Assembly: GCF_018991925.1 (NCBI RefSeq)
Contig: NW_024738604.1
Coordinates: 1 to 64,000, forward strand
Origin: Homarus americanus
Lineage: Eukaryota; Arthropoda; Malacostraca; Decapoda; Nephropidae
Length of the DNA: 64,000 bases
Reading direction: 5' to 3'
Shown here: one piece after another, positions 54,801 to 64,000 of the stretch
Position numbering within the stretch: the first letter of the stretch is position 1
Layout: each line of letters opens with the position of its first letter
Program-made: the position numbers and the translations under genes
Notes under the pieces: model-generated
Databases searched by the model: none
What the model was told of the DNA's origin: nothing
What the model saw: the letters and a program-made list of their open reading frames with translations, nothing else

Positions 54801-57155
54801 AATGGCTCTCCTTAAAACACATGTAAGAAAATAAATCCAAGGCATACACTAAGTCTCTAAGAAGGAGCAGGCAGATGGTAGCCGAATTTCTAGTATAAAA
54901 TTGTGTCTTCAAATTACTGTACACACCACTGGCATAAATGCACAAAAGGGGAGGGGTTTAGAAGTACAGTACTGTACTGTATGTGGCTACCAAGATAAAA
55001 CTTCTAAACTTAAGTAATTACTCTGACAGGGAATTTAAACTTATGTACAGACAACAGTGGAATGCTGAGGTCTGCCAGTAAATAAAGCGGTGGTCATGCT
55101 CGATACTGTACTGGTGTGTTTATTACATGTCCGTGTATTATGATAGTCTAGCCAAAGCTTGGGTATTCAGATGAAATATGAAAGTACTGAAGACCATGTC
55201 ATAAAAAATACTCCTCCTACCTTTAATTCCTCCTCCATTTCTGAGAGTTTGCGTTCCAGGGCTCGCTTTTCTCGTTTGTCTGCTTCCGCCATTGCAAGAC
55301 GTGTGTTGCACTGAGGAAGAGAACTCAATATAAATTTTGCAGGGTATCGTACATTACAATAACTACTAAATTGTACAGTACACCAAATTTTTCAAATACA
55401 ACACTAAGTTATAAAGTTAGACCATCTGCCTACAAAACTTGTACAAGGAGTAGAGTTCATTTTTTAATTAATACTTGTAAGTAATTACTGGTATATTGTA
55501 CAACTTACTTGCAGCATTACCTTTTGCAGATAGCCACATTAAATTTTGAAGTCTCCTTTGCATGCCTGGAGAGAGTGAAAACTTCCTAACAGGTTCCCAT
55601 CAAGCCTATCACTTGATGTCACAAACTCCATAAATGAAACAAACATCTACACACATATACAGTAATTCTTTAACAAAATTAAACAACTTTTAATTCATAT
55701 TTAAAATAAATTCTTACCTAAGATGTAAATGCAAGGAAAAAGGGTCATTAGCACCTTAATGATCACTATTGCTATTACTGATTTAACACATTACTTCACC
55801 TCAGCAGTATGGCAAATATTGATTCTAAAGTCATGTTCCGGGTGCCAGCAACTTGGGTTCATGCACGTATGTATGTGACTGTTTACAAAGTGAGAAGTGT
55901 TCTGGCTGCCAGTATCAACATGGTATCAAAAAGAAGTGTGCAACTACTTTCAACCAATAGAAAATAAGGTAATTTTGTATTTTTTTTCCCACCATCAAAT
56001 AAACAGTTTGGAGGACTTTGTTTATAGAACACTTGATATACAGTACAGTACAGTTTTGTAGTGAAATGAATTATAGATAATTCTGTGCTTGTTAACCTAT
56101 CTGAGACAAGTCACAGCCTTTGTAATTCAATAAACCACAGAACAAGTGTACCATACTACAAAGCTATGATGCTTGTGAAACAATGGTAAAAAACGACATC
56201 ACTGCTGAGACTAAACACTTTTGGGACAGTAAACTGGACTTGGAAGGGCTGATAACATAAATTAACAACCCTCATAACATTTGCAAGATGTAATAGGACA
56301 ACCCCAAGAAGTACTGTACTGTTACTCCAGCTAACAGATCACCGAGGTGTCTGAAGGGAAGGGGGGGTGTTGCCTAAGAGCACAACCTGCCCTCTTCTTT
56401 CCTCCATCAGTAAGCAGCCATTGCAGTATAATGAGAAACTGTCTGGTGAAGGTTGTAAGTCAGAATAAAATAAATATGATGCCCCTTCAGTTTTAATTAT
56501 TAAGAAATGAACGCTTACTCTCACAACATACTTTTTTGGTGTTGAGATCGACAGCTTCCCTGGATTGCCTGAGTTCAGTCTCTGTGCCTCGGAGCCGCTC
56601 ACGAACTTTGAAGTTTTCCTCCAGCTGTTCCTCGTACAGCTGTAGAAGCATTCATAATAAGTTTAATACATGTGGTTAGTAAAAGTAGAGTAATACTCGT
56701 ATAATTAAAGCAAGATCATAATTCATATGGAAATTACAACATTAGACAGATACTACAGTATATTTAAATCACTGTGGATTTCAAAGCATATACCGGGTAA
56801 AGGGAATCAGAACACTCATAATACATGTCTAGAATAATTTAACTCTTAAATAAAATAATGTACAGTACAGTAGTGTATCTTGGTGAAGGTGCCTTCACAA
56901 TGGGAATCATAAGGTTATAATTTTACATTACATTAATTTCAACTGCAACGAAGATTTATTTTCTACATAAAGTAATGCCATTTATATTCATTACTTGTCG
57001 GTGGACATCTTGGTACCTTATATTCTCACCTTTTTGTAATCAATGTCGCCATTTTCAGGTCCAATGGATGATGACCGGGAAGATGGTTGACTGTTGATGG
57101 CTGACCCCAAAGATGTGGTAGAGCCCTTTACTGTGTCCCCACGCTCATTAACAGA
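51791..57155 (-). CDS. myosin phosphatase targeting subunit, C-terminal exons (partial)
   Basis: MYPT (PPP1R12 family, Drosophila Mbs) targets protein phosphatase 1 to myosin and other substrates; its C-terminal coiled coil and leucine zipper contact cGMP-dependent kinase in vertebrates. Visible exons are 57030-57155, 56532-56639, 55221-55310 and one of two alternative last exons, 52740-52868 or 51791-51877. Translation across junctions gives [20 protein letters not shown], then a coiled coil with [19 protein letters not shown], then the zipper [20 protein letters not shown], which is almost identical to the vertebrate PPP1R12A terminus. All visible junctions are phase 0. The N-terminal RVxF motif, ankyrin repeats and most of the protein are not in the visible exons and should lie to the right of the window. 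Which PPP1R12 paralogue the single arthropod gene corresponds to is not meaningful, so no vertebrate symbol is given. Confidence 0.9.
51878..52739 (-). other. MYPT intron / 3' UTR of proximal isoform
   Basis: 862 bp between the two alternative last exons. It is intron for the distal form and 3' UTR for the proximal form up to a candidate AATAAA at 52437-52442. Holds a (TA)n run at about 52553-52582. Confidence 0.6.
52740..52868 (-). CDS. MYPT alternative last exon, proximal
   Basis: 129 bp with its own stop TAG (52740-52742). Encodes [30 protein letters not shown] and a tail ending GNLANLSK. Acceptor CTCTTACAG. It is homologous to the distal exon 51791-51877 (shared ENxxLxxENxALxRVxSKL), with a longer, Ala/Asn/Gly-containing tail. 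The two exons are used as alternatives after 55221-55310. A candidate AATAAA for this end is at 52437-52442 (minus). Confidence 0.88.
   Translation of the reverse strand, partial: QLQKLKAENEKLRAENRALTRVVSKLTNSATAGMGNLANLSK
52869..55220 (-). other. MYPT intron before the alternative last exons
   Basis: 2.35 kb, AT-rich. A possible 100-bp MITE remnant lies at 54447-54546 (AACCCCTTCACTACGGGG against an end reading AAGGGGTTAAC), not firm enough to call. TACTGTA words cluster at 54300 and 54965. No exon recognised. Confidence 0.6.
55221..55310 (-). CDS. MYPT exon, coiled coil part 2
   Basis: 90 bp (30 codons), phase 0 on both sides: [20 protein letters not shown], then [10 protein letters not shown]. 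The block [19 protein letters not shown] is nearly the same as in vertebrate MYPT1. Acceptor CTTCCTCAG, donor GTAGGA. Confidence 0.93.
55311..56531 (-). other. MYPT intron
   Basis: 1.2 kb without a recognised feature apart from TACAGTA words near 56040 and 56310. Confidence 0.6.
56532..56639 (-). CDS. MYPT exon, coiled coil part 1
   Basis: 108 bp (36 codons), phase 0 on both sides: [20 protein letters not shown], then [17 protein letters not shown] highly charged amphipathic helix equivalent to LYEQILAENEKLKAQL of PPP1R12A. Acceptor TTCTACAG, donor GTATGT. Confidence 0.9.
56640..57029 (-). other. MYPT intron
   Basis: 390 bp, no internal feature recognised. Confidence 0.65.
57030..57155 (-). 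CDS. MYPT exon, linker ending DIDYKK
   Basis: 126 bp (42 codons), phase 0 on both sides. Serine-rich linker ([20 protein letters not shown]) ending NGDIDYKK, the counterpart of the DFKKLYEQ junction in vertebrate MYPT1. Acceptor CTGTGCAG, donor GTGAGA. Several Ser/Thr residues suit kinase regulation but no specific site can be named. Confidence 0.88.
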
Positions 57156-57837
57156 CTGCACAGATATGGAAAATTTCTTTGTTAGTTTTAAGGACAATCA
57201 TAAGTTAATTATACCTGTACTGGCCATTAAAAATATCCTTAAATCTCTCTTGGTATATACAATAGCATTCTCAAGTTAATAATAATATTCTGCTATAAAC
57301 CTAATACAGTGCCCCCATTTTTAAATCAATTACCCCCAACACACACACACAAATTTGCACAAAGGCCGAGAGAACAATACAGATTCCTCATTAACAATCT
57401 GTACACTAAATACTGCCCACCAGTAACTAGATGCATAACACACAAGAAATCCCAGCAGAGTATAGTAACTTCAACCAGTGGTCTACCACACACACACACC
57501 ACCCAAACAACCAGCTTTCTCAACAACTCTCACTTATTTTATTAACTTTGTGTAGTTGTCAGTAGTTCTGTTTGTTTGTTTTTTATGTTGGATTTTCACA
57601 CGAGTACAAACTATTAGGTGGCTGTGGAAGCAATAAAAACAAACAAATAAATAAATAAATATAAATAAAATAAAATAAACGGTTGTGTCTGTCTGGCTCA
57701 TGTGGGTACTGTACAGTATTGCATTCAACTCCACAAACTATTTAAAATACATTGGAGGAGTACAGTTAAAGTTGAGATACAATCTATACAAGTAATTTCA
57801 CATCCATCAACATAGCTGAAAATTATAACACTAAGTA
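57156..57837. other. upstream of first visible MYPT exon, probably intron
   Basis: AT-rich, with short CA runs at about 57340 and 57488 and an (ATAA)n stretch near 57645-57680. No exon recognised. Confidence 0.5.
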
Positions 57838-60458
57838 CAGTGAACCCTCGCTTTATGCGGTTTCACTTTACGCGTTTCCACATTTACGCGGTACCCTGCC
57901 GAACACGGAATGCTCACTTTACGTGGTGTGTGTACCCTTTTACGCGGAGAGCGGCTGGCGGTCCTCTCACGCCGCGCCATTTTTGGATCCAAACCTCCCG
58001 CTATGTTGGGTAAGCGGCGCGAGTAGGTTGCGCAGTGTATGTCTTTGTTGCGTTATCGGTGACGTCATATGACGTATCGGACTGTGATTGGGCCAAGCAT
58101 CCTTACCTCCCTCCCCGCTAGCTGTGATTGGTTTAATGTACTATGACGTGCCACGCCGCGGGAGCGTTCAAGCCCCTTGACCTACCCGCGTCAGTTACAC
58201 CCCTCCCGGCTACACCGTGTATATCGGTATCCATTGTTCCATAAGAATGGCTGCCACCGGACCACCACCACCACCACAAAGAAACCTTGCATTACCTGGA
58301 CCCAGCCGCCCTAAGCCAAAGAAGATACGACGTTCCTTAAGCTACGAAATTAAGTACAAGATCATACAAGAGTTGGAGAAAGGAACAAGACAGGTTGATA
58401 TCGCGCGCCAGCATGGTGTTAACGAATCAACTATCAGGACAATTAAGAAGGATGCAGCCAAGATAAAGGAGCACATGAACATCACAAAGTCTACAGGTGC
58501 TTCTATGATCAAGTACTGCCACAACCCGGTGCTTCTCAAGACGGAAAAATTACTTGTGAGCTACTTGGTTCGTCAGGCACCACGGAACATGGCGGTGGAC
58601 ACTCGCTCAGTTAAGGAGTACGCACGTGAACTGTATGCTGCAGTGTCACATAAGATGGGAATTGCAGAGCCCAAACCTTTTAATGCTTCCTCTGGGTGGT
58701 TGCAGTGGTTTAAGAAGAGGAACAAGATCACCAATATTAACATTGGTGGTGAAGAAGCTAGAGCTGACCATGTTGCGGCTAGGGAATTTCCTCCATTTTT
58801 ACGTGAGATTATGGAGGAAGGACAATACACCGACGACCAGGTGTTTAACATGGACGAATCTGGTCTTTTTTGGAAAAAGCTACCTTCCAAGACCTTCGTT
58901 GTGAAGAATGCCAGCAAGTGTCGGGGCCGGAAGTTGCAGAAGGAGCACATCACCGTCCTGTTTACCACCAATGCCTCCGGTACCTGTAAGCTCAAGTTAT
59001 CAGTGATCCACACAGCATGCAAGCCGCACGCCTACAAGAGCATGAACATGACCAAGCTAAATGTCCACTGGCTGACCGCACGTAAGGAGTGGATGTTCTC
59101 TACTCTGTCCCTGTCCTGGTTTGATGACGGTTTCGTTCCTGACATTAAGAAATTCTGTGAGCAACACAATGTTCCATTCAAGATTTTGTTGCTGCTTGAC
59201 AACGCACCAGGACACTCACCCCTACTGTTAGATCGTCACCCCAACGTAAAAGTGGTCTTCCTTCCTCCCAACACTACGTCTATAATACAGCCCATGGACC
59301 AAGAATTGATCTGTAATGTGAAAGCTGCATTCTCCGCCAAGAAATTTAAGCTCCTGAACGACTACACCAACACCAAGGAAGAGTTGCGTAACCTGAGTGA
59401 CACCGATAGCAAGAGCAAAGACAACGAGGAACAACAGTTGGCAGAGCAAGAAGTACTTGTGAAACAATTTTGGAGAACATTCAACGTCAAGAAAGCTGTG
59501 GACTTCTTGGTGGAGGCATGGGATCAACTGTCTGTAGCAACTGTTAGTCACGCATGGAGACATGTGTTGCAAGGTATTCCGGGTGGGAGGCAGAGTAAAT
59601 CTGTGACTGGTGAGGTTCAGACTGTTGCAGTAGCAGTGGACCTTGCCAGAGAAGCTGCGCAGAGTGTTACAGCTGCAGGCTTCTCCGAAACCACCAACGA
59701 CGACATCCTGGAGGTGATAAGGGATCCTGATGTGACTACCGACGAGATGCTAGATGATGATGACGTCAGTGAAGAGGCAGGTGATGCGTCATCCCAAGGA
59801 GAACGCAAGTTATCCCATAGTAATGTAAGGGGTGCCATCGAGTGTATTGAGAAAGTCAAGCTCCTCCTTTCCGACGACCCTGACGATAACCGGTATGAAA
59901 TCTTCACTACCCAGCTGTTGCAGACTATGGAGCCCTACATCAAGGTGTATCACGACAATATAAACACCAGCCGTCAGCAAAGCATAACCGAGTTCTTCGC
60001 CCGCAACCCACCACAGCCAGCCCAAGCCAGTGATAGTGACAGAGACAGTGATGATGACTTTGAGGGATTTGTCAGGGAGGCACTAGTAAGTGTGGATGAC
60101 AGTGATGAAAACTCACCTGAGGGCCAGTAGCCTGCCCTCTGCCTCGGAACCAGCCTCCATTCCCGTACGCCGACCCATCTCTTCTACTAACATAAGTGTT
60201 AACCCTAACCTTGTTTTTTTCTAACCTAACCTACAGTATCTTATTCTCTTATTGATTGTTCCCTTCTATATTATGTGTGTGAATACTGTACCATCATAAA
60301 GTTAAGATGTTATTTTTACTAAAACGTATGTATTTTCGGGAAAAAGTGGAGTTTGGGGGTCGGCCCGGTCTCTATTTCAATTAATCCCATATGTTATGTT
60401 GTTCACTTTACGTGGGCCGCCGTGGGTTCAATTGACCGCGTAAAGTGAGGGTTCACTG
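57838..60458 (+). mobile_element. full-length Tigger/pogo DNA transposon
   Basis: 2,621 bp with matching ends: left CAGTGAACCCTCGCTTTATG, right (reverse complemented) CAGTGAACCCTCACTTTACG, 21 of the first 23 bases equal, flanked by TA on both sides (57836-57837 and 60459-60460). Sub-terminal TTTACGCG words are repeated in the left 150 bp. It encodes one unbroken transposase. The intact ORF and well-preserved ends indicate a young, possibly autonomous copy. It lies just upstream of a MYPT exon, in opposite orientation to that gene. GC content of the element is visibly higher than the flanks. Confidence 0.95.
58247..60130 (+). CDS. Tigger/pogo-type transposase, intact, 627 aa
   Basis: Cuts and reinserts its own element at TA sites in the nucleus. 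From the N-terminus: Pro-rich leader; CENP-B N-terminal/Psq helix-turn-helix (about 28-75, with YKIIQELEKGTRQVDIARQH); a second CENP-B-type HTH (about 95-165, with WLQWFKKRNKI); and a DDE domain with D203 in FNMDESGLFWK, D318 in LLLLDNAPGHS and D351 in IIQPMDQE. D318 and D351 are 32 residues apart, typical of pogo. The C-terminal 150 residues are acidic and end near DDFEGFVREALV. No stop or frameshift interrupts it. The start at 58247 (AAGAATGG, followed by MAATGPP) is preferred to an in-frame ATG ten codons earlier at 58217 because the upstream residues look non-coding. Length and motif order fit autonomous Tigger elements. Confidence 0.93.
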   Translation: MAATGPPPPPQRNLALPGPSRPKPKKIRRSLSYEIKYKIIQELEKGTRQVDIARQHGVNESTIRTIKKDAAKIKEHMNITKSTGASMIKYCHNPVLLKTEKLLVSYLVRQAPRNMAVDTRSVKEYARELYAAVSHKMGIAEPKPFNASSGWLQWFKKRNKITNINIGGEEARADHVAAREFPPFLREIMEEGQYTDDQVFNMDESGLFWKKLPSKTFVVKNASKCRGRKLQKEHITVLFTTNASGTCKLKLSVIHTACKPHAYKSMNMTKLNVHWLTARKEWMFSTLSLSWFDDGFVPDIKKFCEQHNVPFKILLLLDNAPGHSPLLLDRHPNVKVVFLPPNTTSIIQPMDQELICNVKAAFSAKKFKLLNDYTNTKEELRNLSDTDSKSKDNEEQQLAEQEVLVKQFWRTFNVKKAVDFLVEAWDQLSVATVSHAWRHVLQGIPGGRQSKSVTGEVQTVAVAVDLAREAAQSVTAAGFSETTNDDILEVIRDPDVTTDEMLDDDDVSEEAGDASSQGERKLSHSNVRGAIECIEKVKLLLSDDPDDNRYEIFTTQLLQTMEPYIKVYHDNINTSRQQSITEFFARNPPQPAQASDSDRDSDDDFEGFVREALVSVDDSDENSPEGQ

Positions 60459-61740
60459 TACATGATTAACGTGTAGCACTGGAGCAATGAGGCAACACAC
60501 TCTGATCTCTCTCTCCTGCCTGCCCTTGCTTACTTAACCCCCCCCCCCTCCATGCAACCACACAAATATTTCTAGTTTTATTGAGGCAGTTTTTCAATAC
60601 CTTAGTAATCACCTGTGTATCATTTAATACAATCAACAGTCTAAACCTCCTCATCATTACCAGCCGATTGATCCTAAACACACCTGTCTTCAATGATCCA
60701 CCGCCACAGGCACCCTCATTAACTGTATATAACTGCAAACATAGTAAAAGCCATTGTCATCATTACCTCCATCACCACCACTACTATTACTGGCTCACTG
60801 AATCTACCACCCACCCCCTAGCCTTCCCACCCACCAGTGACTCTTCAGCAATGTTTATATCAGCAGTAAGAGACCCCTACCATCCTCATTACCCAAATAT
60901 CATCCCCCCAATATCATCCTGTGCCATCACTACAGAAACGACGGTAATAGAACACTAGATACGTGACCGCCACACCAAGGTAGAGATTGACTGTGTAATC
61001 TTGTAATAATAATAATAATCTCAAGAGGCAAGACTTAATACAGTATTCACGGATTCAGCTCGACTCATCCTGCCTCTGATTACCTTCTCATTTCTGAATA
61101 CTGTACATTATAAACACGGGATCTGAAGGTGCAATAGTACCCCCCCCCCCACACACCTTCTCTCTGGGGGTATATTCTCTTGGTGAAAGACCTCTGCAGC
61201 CACACACTACACTACACTACACTCCCGTCCACACCAAGAACATAAACATTGGCAAAAGTCTCTATGTTATCTTCCAACACTGCGAATTTAGCTGTGTTTA
61301 TCAAGCACAGTTCAAGCAGTCACCACCTTGCAGATGCACATGAAATTATAACAATCACTTTGAGAGTATAGTACAGTACATGTATTCTTAACTCAACTAA
61401 AACTATTTACTTAATTTGTCAAGAGAATAATACCTTTAATATGAAGAAAAAAAAATCCTACCAGTGCAGACCAAACTTCAACTCCAGCTACAAGAGAGAG
61501 GTCTTGTAAGGTGACAGAATTAACACGATAGCATCATCAGCACCTGGTAACTCTAGTTGAGGGAGGCAGCACCAGCACTCACGGCAGGTCTCAGGTAACC
61601 GTGAGAGGTGTTGGGAGAGTGATACTGGTGTCACCTGTGGCTAACCTGTATCCCACCTACCTTACCCCCCCCCTCCCTCCCTGCTCATATGACCGAACCG
61701 AGCAGGTATGTGCCTTAATTATGTGCCCGATATTATACAT
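60459..61740. other. no gene recognised
   Basis: Low-complexity patches: C runs at about 60539-60548 and 61140-61150, (AAT)n near 61003-61018 and (ACTAC)n near 61206-61222. Open frames here are driven by these patches. Confidence 0.5.
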
Positions 61741-61761
61741 CACACACACACACACACACAC
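61741..61761. repeat. (CA)n microsatellite
   Basis: About ten uninterrupted CA units. Confidence 0.9.
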
Positions 61762-61994
61762 GAGATGACTAAATATACGACAAATCCAACCATTTTTAAG
61801 CCAGTGTCCCCCCTAACTCTATGGCTCTACCTCCCCCCCACACCACCATCGTAATATTTACTTCCTCTCACCACACCAACAAACACCAGACGAGGAATAT
61901 ACAGGAATAATATCTATCTGCCTTCACCCGGGTAGATTAAGATGGAGCAGGTGTTAAGGTCTTTTAAGTTGTGATGACCAGTTTATTCTTATCT

Positions 61995-61996
<2 letters not shown>

Positions 61997-62056
<60 letters not shown>
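61997..62056. repeat. (AC)30 microsatellite
   Basis: Sixty bases of uninterrupted AC. Confidence 0.95.
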
Positions 62057-62062
<6 letters not shown>

Positions 62063-62185
62063 GTTATATATCCTATTTGTATCACTTATGTTGCTTGTAT
62101 ATTATTTAATTCGAAACCCATTCCCCAAATATGTAACTGTATATTTTCAGCCTTCTGGCTGCCAAGCTCTTTCAATAAACCGTTA

Positions 62186-62212
62186 ATTATTATTATTATT
62201 ATTATTATTACA

Positions 62213-62247
<35 letters not shown>
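62186..62247. repeat. compound (ATT)n-(CA)n microsatellite
   Basis: About 25 bp of ATT units followed directly by about 32 bp of CA units, one AAA interruption at the join. Confidence 0.92.
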
Positions 62248-62250
<3 letters not shown>

Positions 62251-62278
62251 ATAACTGCTGCCAAAACAAGACAAAACT

Positions 62279-62410
62279 CCGGCTATATTGAACAGAACAA
62301 GTGTCTTCCGGCTATATTGAACAGAATAAGTATCTCCCGGCTATATTGAATTTCTGTCTCCCGGCTATAATGAACACGTCTCCCGGCTATATTGAACAGA
62401 ACAAGTGCCT
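62279..62410. repeat. minisatellite with CCGGCTATATTGAACA core
   Basis: Five head-to-tail units starting at 62279, 62308, 62337, 62361 and 62383, of 29, 29, 24, 22 and about 28 bp. Each starts CCGGCTATA(T/A)TGAA; length differences come from the variable AGAACAAGTGTCTT part. Confidence 0.9.
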
Positions 62411-62561
62411 AAGTGTCTACTAGTCTAAAAGTACACCGCAAATGCAATGTTGACGCAGGGATGTGGCTTCCCCCACCACATCATGAGGCACAGGTCTAGT
62501 AAGCACCACCTGATAACAACTGTTGGTCACCTTCACATTAACTGTCGCAGCTCTCCTCAGT

Positions 62562-62563
<2 letters not shown>

Positions 62564-62631
<68 letters not shown>
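62564..62631. repeat. (GT)34 microsatellite
   Basis: Uninterrupted GT run of about 68 bp. Long CVCVCV and TQTHTH-type open frames across it are artefacts. Confidence 0.95.
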
Positions 62632-62688
62632 ACCGTCATATCAGCTTCAATGCGATAAAATATACTGTGGTGGCAGTGGTGGTCAGGG

Positions 62689-62749
62689 TAGTAGAGGAAG
62701 AGGGGAGGAGGGAAGGAAGGGGGAGGGAAGGGGAGAGGGAAGGGGGGGA
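62689..62749. repeat. polypurine tract
   Basis: About 60 bases of A and G with G runs up to seven on the plus strand (GGAGGGAAGG-type words). Confidence 0.85.
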
Positions 62750-63250
62750 CTTCTATATCGCATCTAGTGACCACACACACACACACTATCACTCTCCTAT
62801 ATACTACCACAACATGACAACCAAGACAAACACCTACCACCCAACCACCCCTCTTTATCGAACCTGTCAGTGGCGACACACAAGACTTCACAAACAACAC
62901 CAAACTTATCAACTGGTATAAACTAAACATTATCAAGACTCCCAACACAAACACGCGAGTCCTGGAGGCTTCATCATGATAGACCAGAACCAACCCGAGT
63001 CTTAAGAGCTTAGAGACTCCTGTAAGAACCCGTTATTGTGTGTGTGTGTGTGTGATGAACAAATAACACAGGTATATGGCAGGTTAATGAGAGGATTGTC
63101 ATGAGGTAAAAGCAGAATCTTAAGTCAACGATGATGATGATGATGAACATACGACAAGTTACCAAACTGTTCACCAAACGTTAAACACAAAACAGTAACT
63201 CTGGTTTTTCCACTCAGAGACACCTCGAGCTGCTACCCCCTGTGCCTATC
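62750..63250. other. no gene recognised
   Basis: Mixed sequence between microsatellites. A short (GT)9 lies at about 63037-63054 and (GAT)n at about 63130-63144. No coding signal. Confidence 0.5.
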
Positions 63251-63320
63251 TGTGTGTGTGTGTGTGTGTGTATGTGTGTGTGTGTGTGTATATATGTGTG
63301 TGTGTGTGTGTATGTGTGTG
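63251..63320. repeat. interrupted (TG)n microsatellite
   Basis: About 70 bp of TG units interrupted by TA at regular places (TATG, TATATATG). Confidence 0.95.
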
Positions 63321-63558
63321 TTTTTATTTGAGAGAGAAAAGGGGGGTGGGGAGGTGTCATGACTTAAGGGGGGTGGTGGGGGGTTCTCATTTAACTCATG
63401 GGAGGAGGACAAGGTGGAGGTGGGCCAAATATGGAGGCCACTCATTATACTCGTCCACACTGGGAATAACACACAAAGTCTTAAAATATACCTTGGCACC
63501 ACCCTGGACCTCTACAATACAAGTTACCCCTCCCTCCATACACACGGGTGAAGTAACA

Positions 63559-63613
63559 GGTGAGGGGAGGGGTGGGGAGGGGTAAGGAGGGGAGGGGTAA
63601 GGAGGGGAGGGTA
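63559..63613. repeat. G-rich minisatellite, quadruplex-prone
   Basis: Repeats of GGGGAGGGGTAAGGA-type units with at least eight GGGG runs in 55 bp. Confidence 0.85.
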
Positions 63614-63966
63614 TCCAGTAAGGCCCCGAGTCACGGAAGCGACTTGTGTGGTGGCGACGGCGATGATGTTATGAGTGACATGTCAACAATGGCCACTACC
63701 GGCATAACGCGCTGCCTGTGTCGCTCAAAACACCAACCTGCCCTCACCACACTCACTCACGCTGTACCGACGACATGTGACAGTGTTAGCAGTAGCGACA
63801 GGAAAGAAGCAGTTAAAACTCCCTCTGGTAACTGGAAACTCACCCCGAGACCCTTATCAACACACACACACCGAACTCAACACAACTTACAGTCCCAGGG
63901 TGTCATATGATGTGCTGGTACTTTACTAACTTTAAACTGTAAGAACATAATACGTTATGAGCCCTA

Positions 63967-63968
<2 letters not shown>
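63614..63968. other. no gene recognised
   Basis: A relatively GC- and CpG-rich stretch (about 63620-63800) without a domain or clear splice structure on either strand. It could be promoter-like, but nothing in it proves that. Confidence 0.4.

Positions 63969-64000
<32 letters not shown>
63969..64000. repeat. (GT)n microsatellite at the window end
   Basis: GT run of at least 32 bp continuing past the right end. Confidence 0.9.

Noticed and set aside
58573..59022. 149-aa minus frame inside the transposon, and other minus frames at 59228-59572 and 59617-59907
   Set aside because: Antisense shadows of the transposase; no independent coding evidence.
61463..61488. Possible 26-bp minus-strand micro-exon with a TCTCTTGTAG acceptor and a GTAGGA donor
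   Set aside because: Too short to judge, no homologous peptide, and no way to tie it to MYPT without transcripts.
62538..62993. 151-aa minus frame rich in Thr-His and companion plus frames rich in Cys-Val
   Set aside because: They are translations of the GT/CA microsatellite and the purine tract; no domain and no splice context.

Overview
The window is a piece of a large, AT-rich, intron-rich animal nuclear genome. Arthropod is well supported: the two recognisable genes read like arthropod orthologues, and short CCTAA (TTAGG-type) runs are present. A decapod crustacean is my best guess, from the density of CA/GT and ATT microsatellites, the many pogo/Tigger-type elements and a dispersed repeat that resembles high-copy decapod repeats. 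No species can be named, and nothing bacterial, organellar or CRISPR-like is present.

Layout. Positions 1 to about 10 kb carry no gene I can support: a decayed Tc1-like transposase, copies of a ~200-bp SINE-like repeat and G-rich minisatellites. From 44,344 down to 10,315, minus strand, lies a complete 13-exon gene for TADA2B/Ada2b, the SAGA histone acetyltransferase adaptor. All 12 junctions have GT/AG ends, all phases agree, and the joined CDS is 1,488 bp (495 aa). It has a ZZ finger, a SANT domain, the LGYMPxRDDFE motif, a basic helical region and a C-terminal SWIRM-like end. A CRE palindrome and a YY1-like motif sit at the start codon. From 44.4 to 51.7 kb is mostly intergenic, with one 763-bp MITE and one unidentified plus-strand exon candidate. 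From 57,155 down to 51,791, minus strand, lie the last exons of a myosin phosphatase targeting subunit (MYPT; PPP1R12 family, Drosophila Mbs). They end in two alternative, homologous leucine-zipper last exons. The rest of MYPT must lie beyond the right side. At 57,838-60,458, just upstream of the first visible MYPT exon and probably in its intron, is a full-length Tigger/pogo transposon with an intact 627-aa transposase. From 60.5 kb to the end is microsatellite-rich DNA without a supported gene.

Mobile DNA. At least four pogo/Tigger-type families with TA target duplications are present: the intact element at 57.8 kb; a deleted relative nested inside a MITE at 29.0-31.4 kb, with an un-interrupted copy of that MITE at 47.4 kb; an element at 38.5 kb keeping only a DNA-binding-domain ORF; and a 350-bp MITE at 20.2 kb. 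A hAT MITE with a perfect 8-bp target duplication is at 26.6 kb and a foldback element at 14.3 kb.

The main biological points are alternative C-termini in both genes (a tandem acceptor in TADA2B, duplicated last exons in MYPT), the potentially active Tigger, and a pervasive TACTGTA/TACAGTA word. I found no clearly new multi-gene system.
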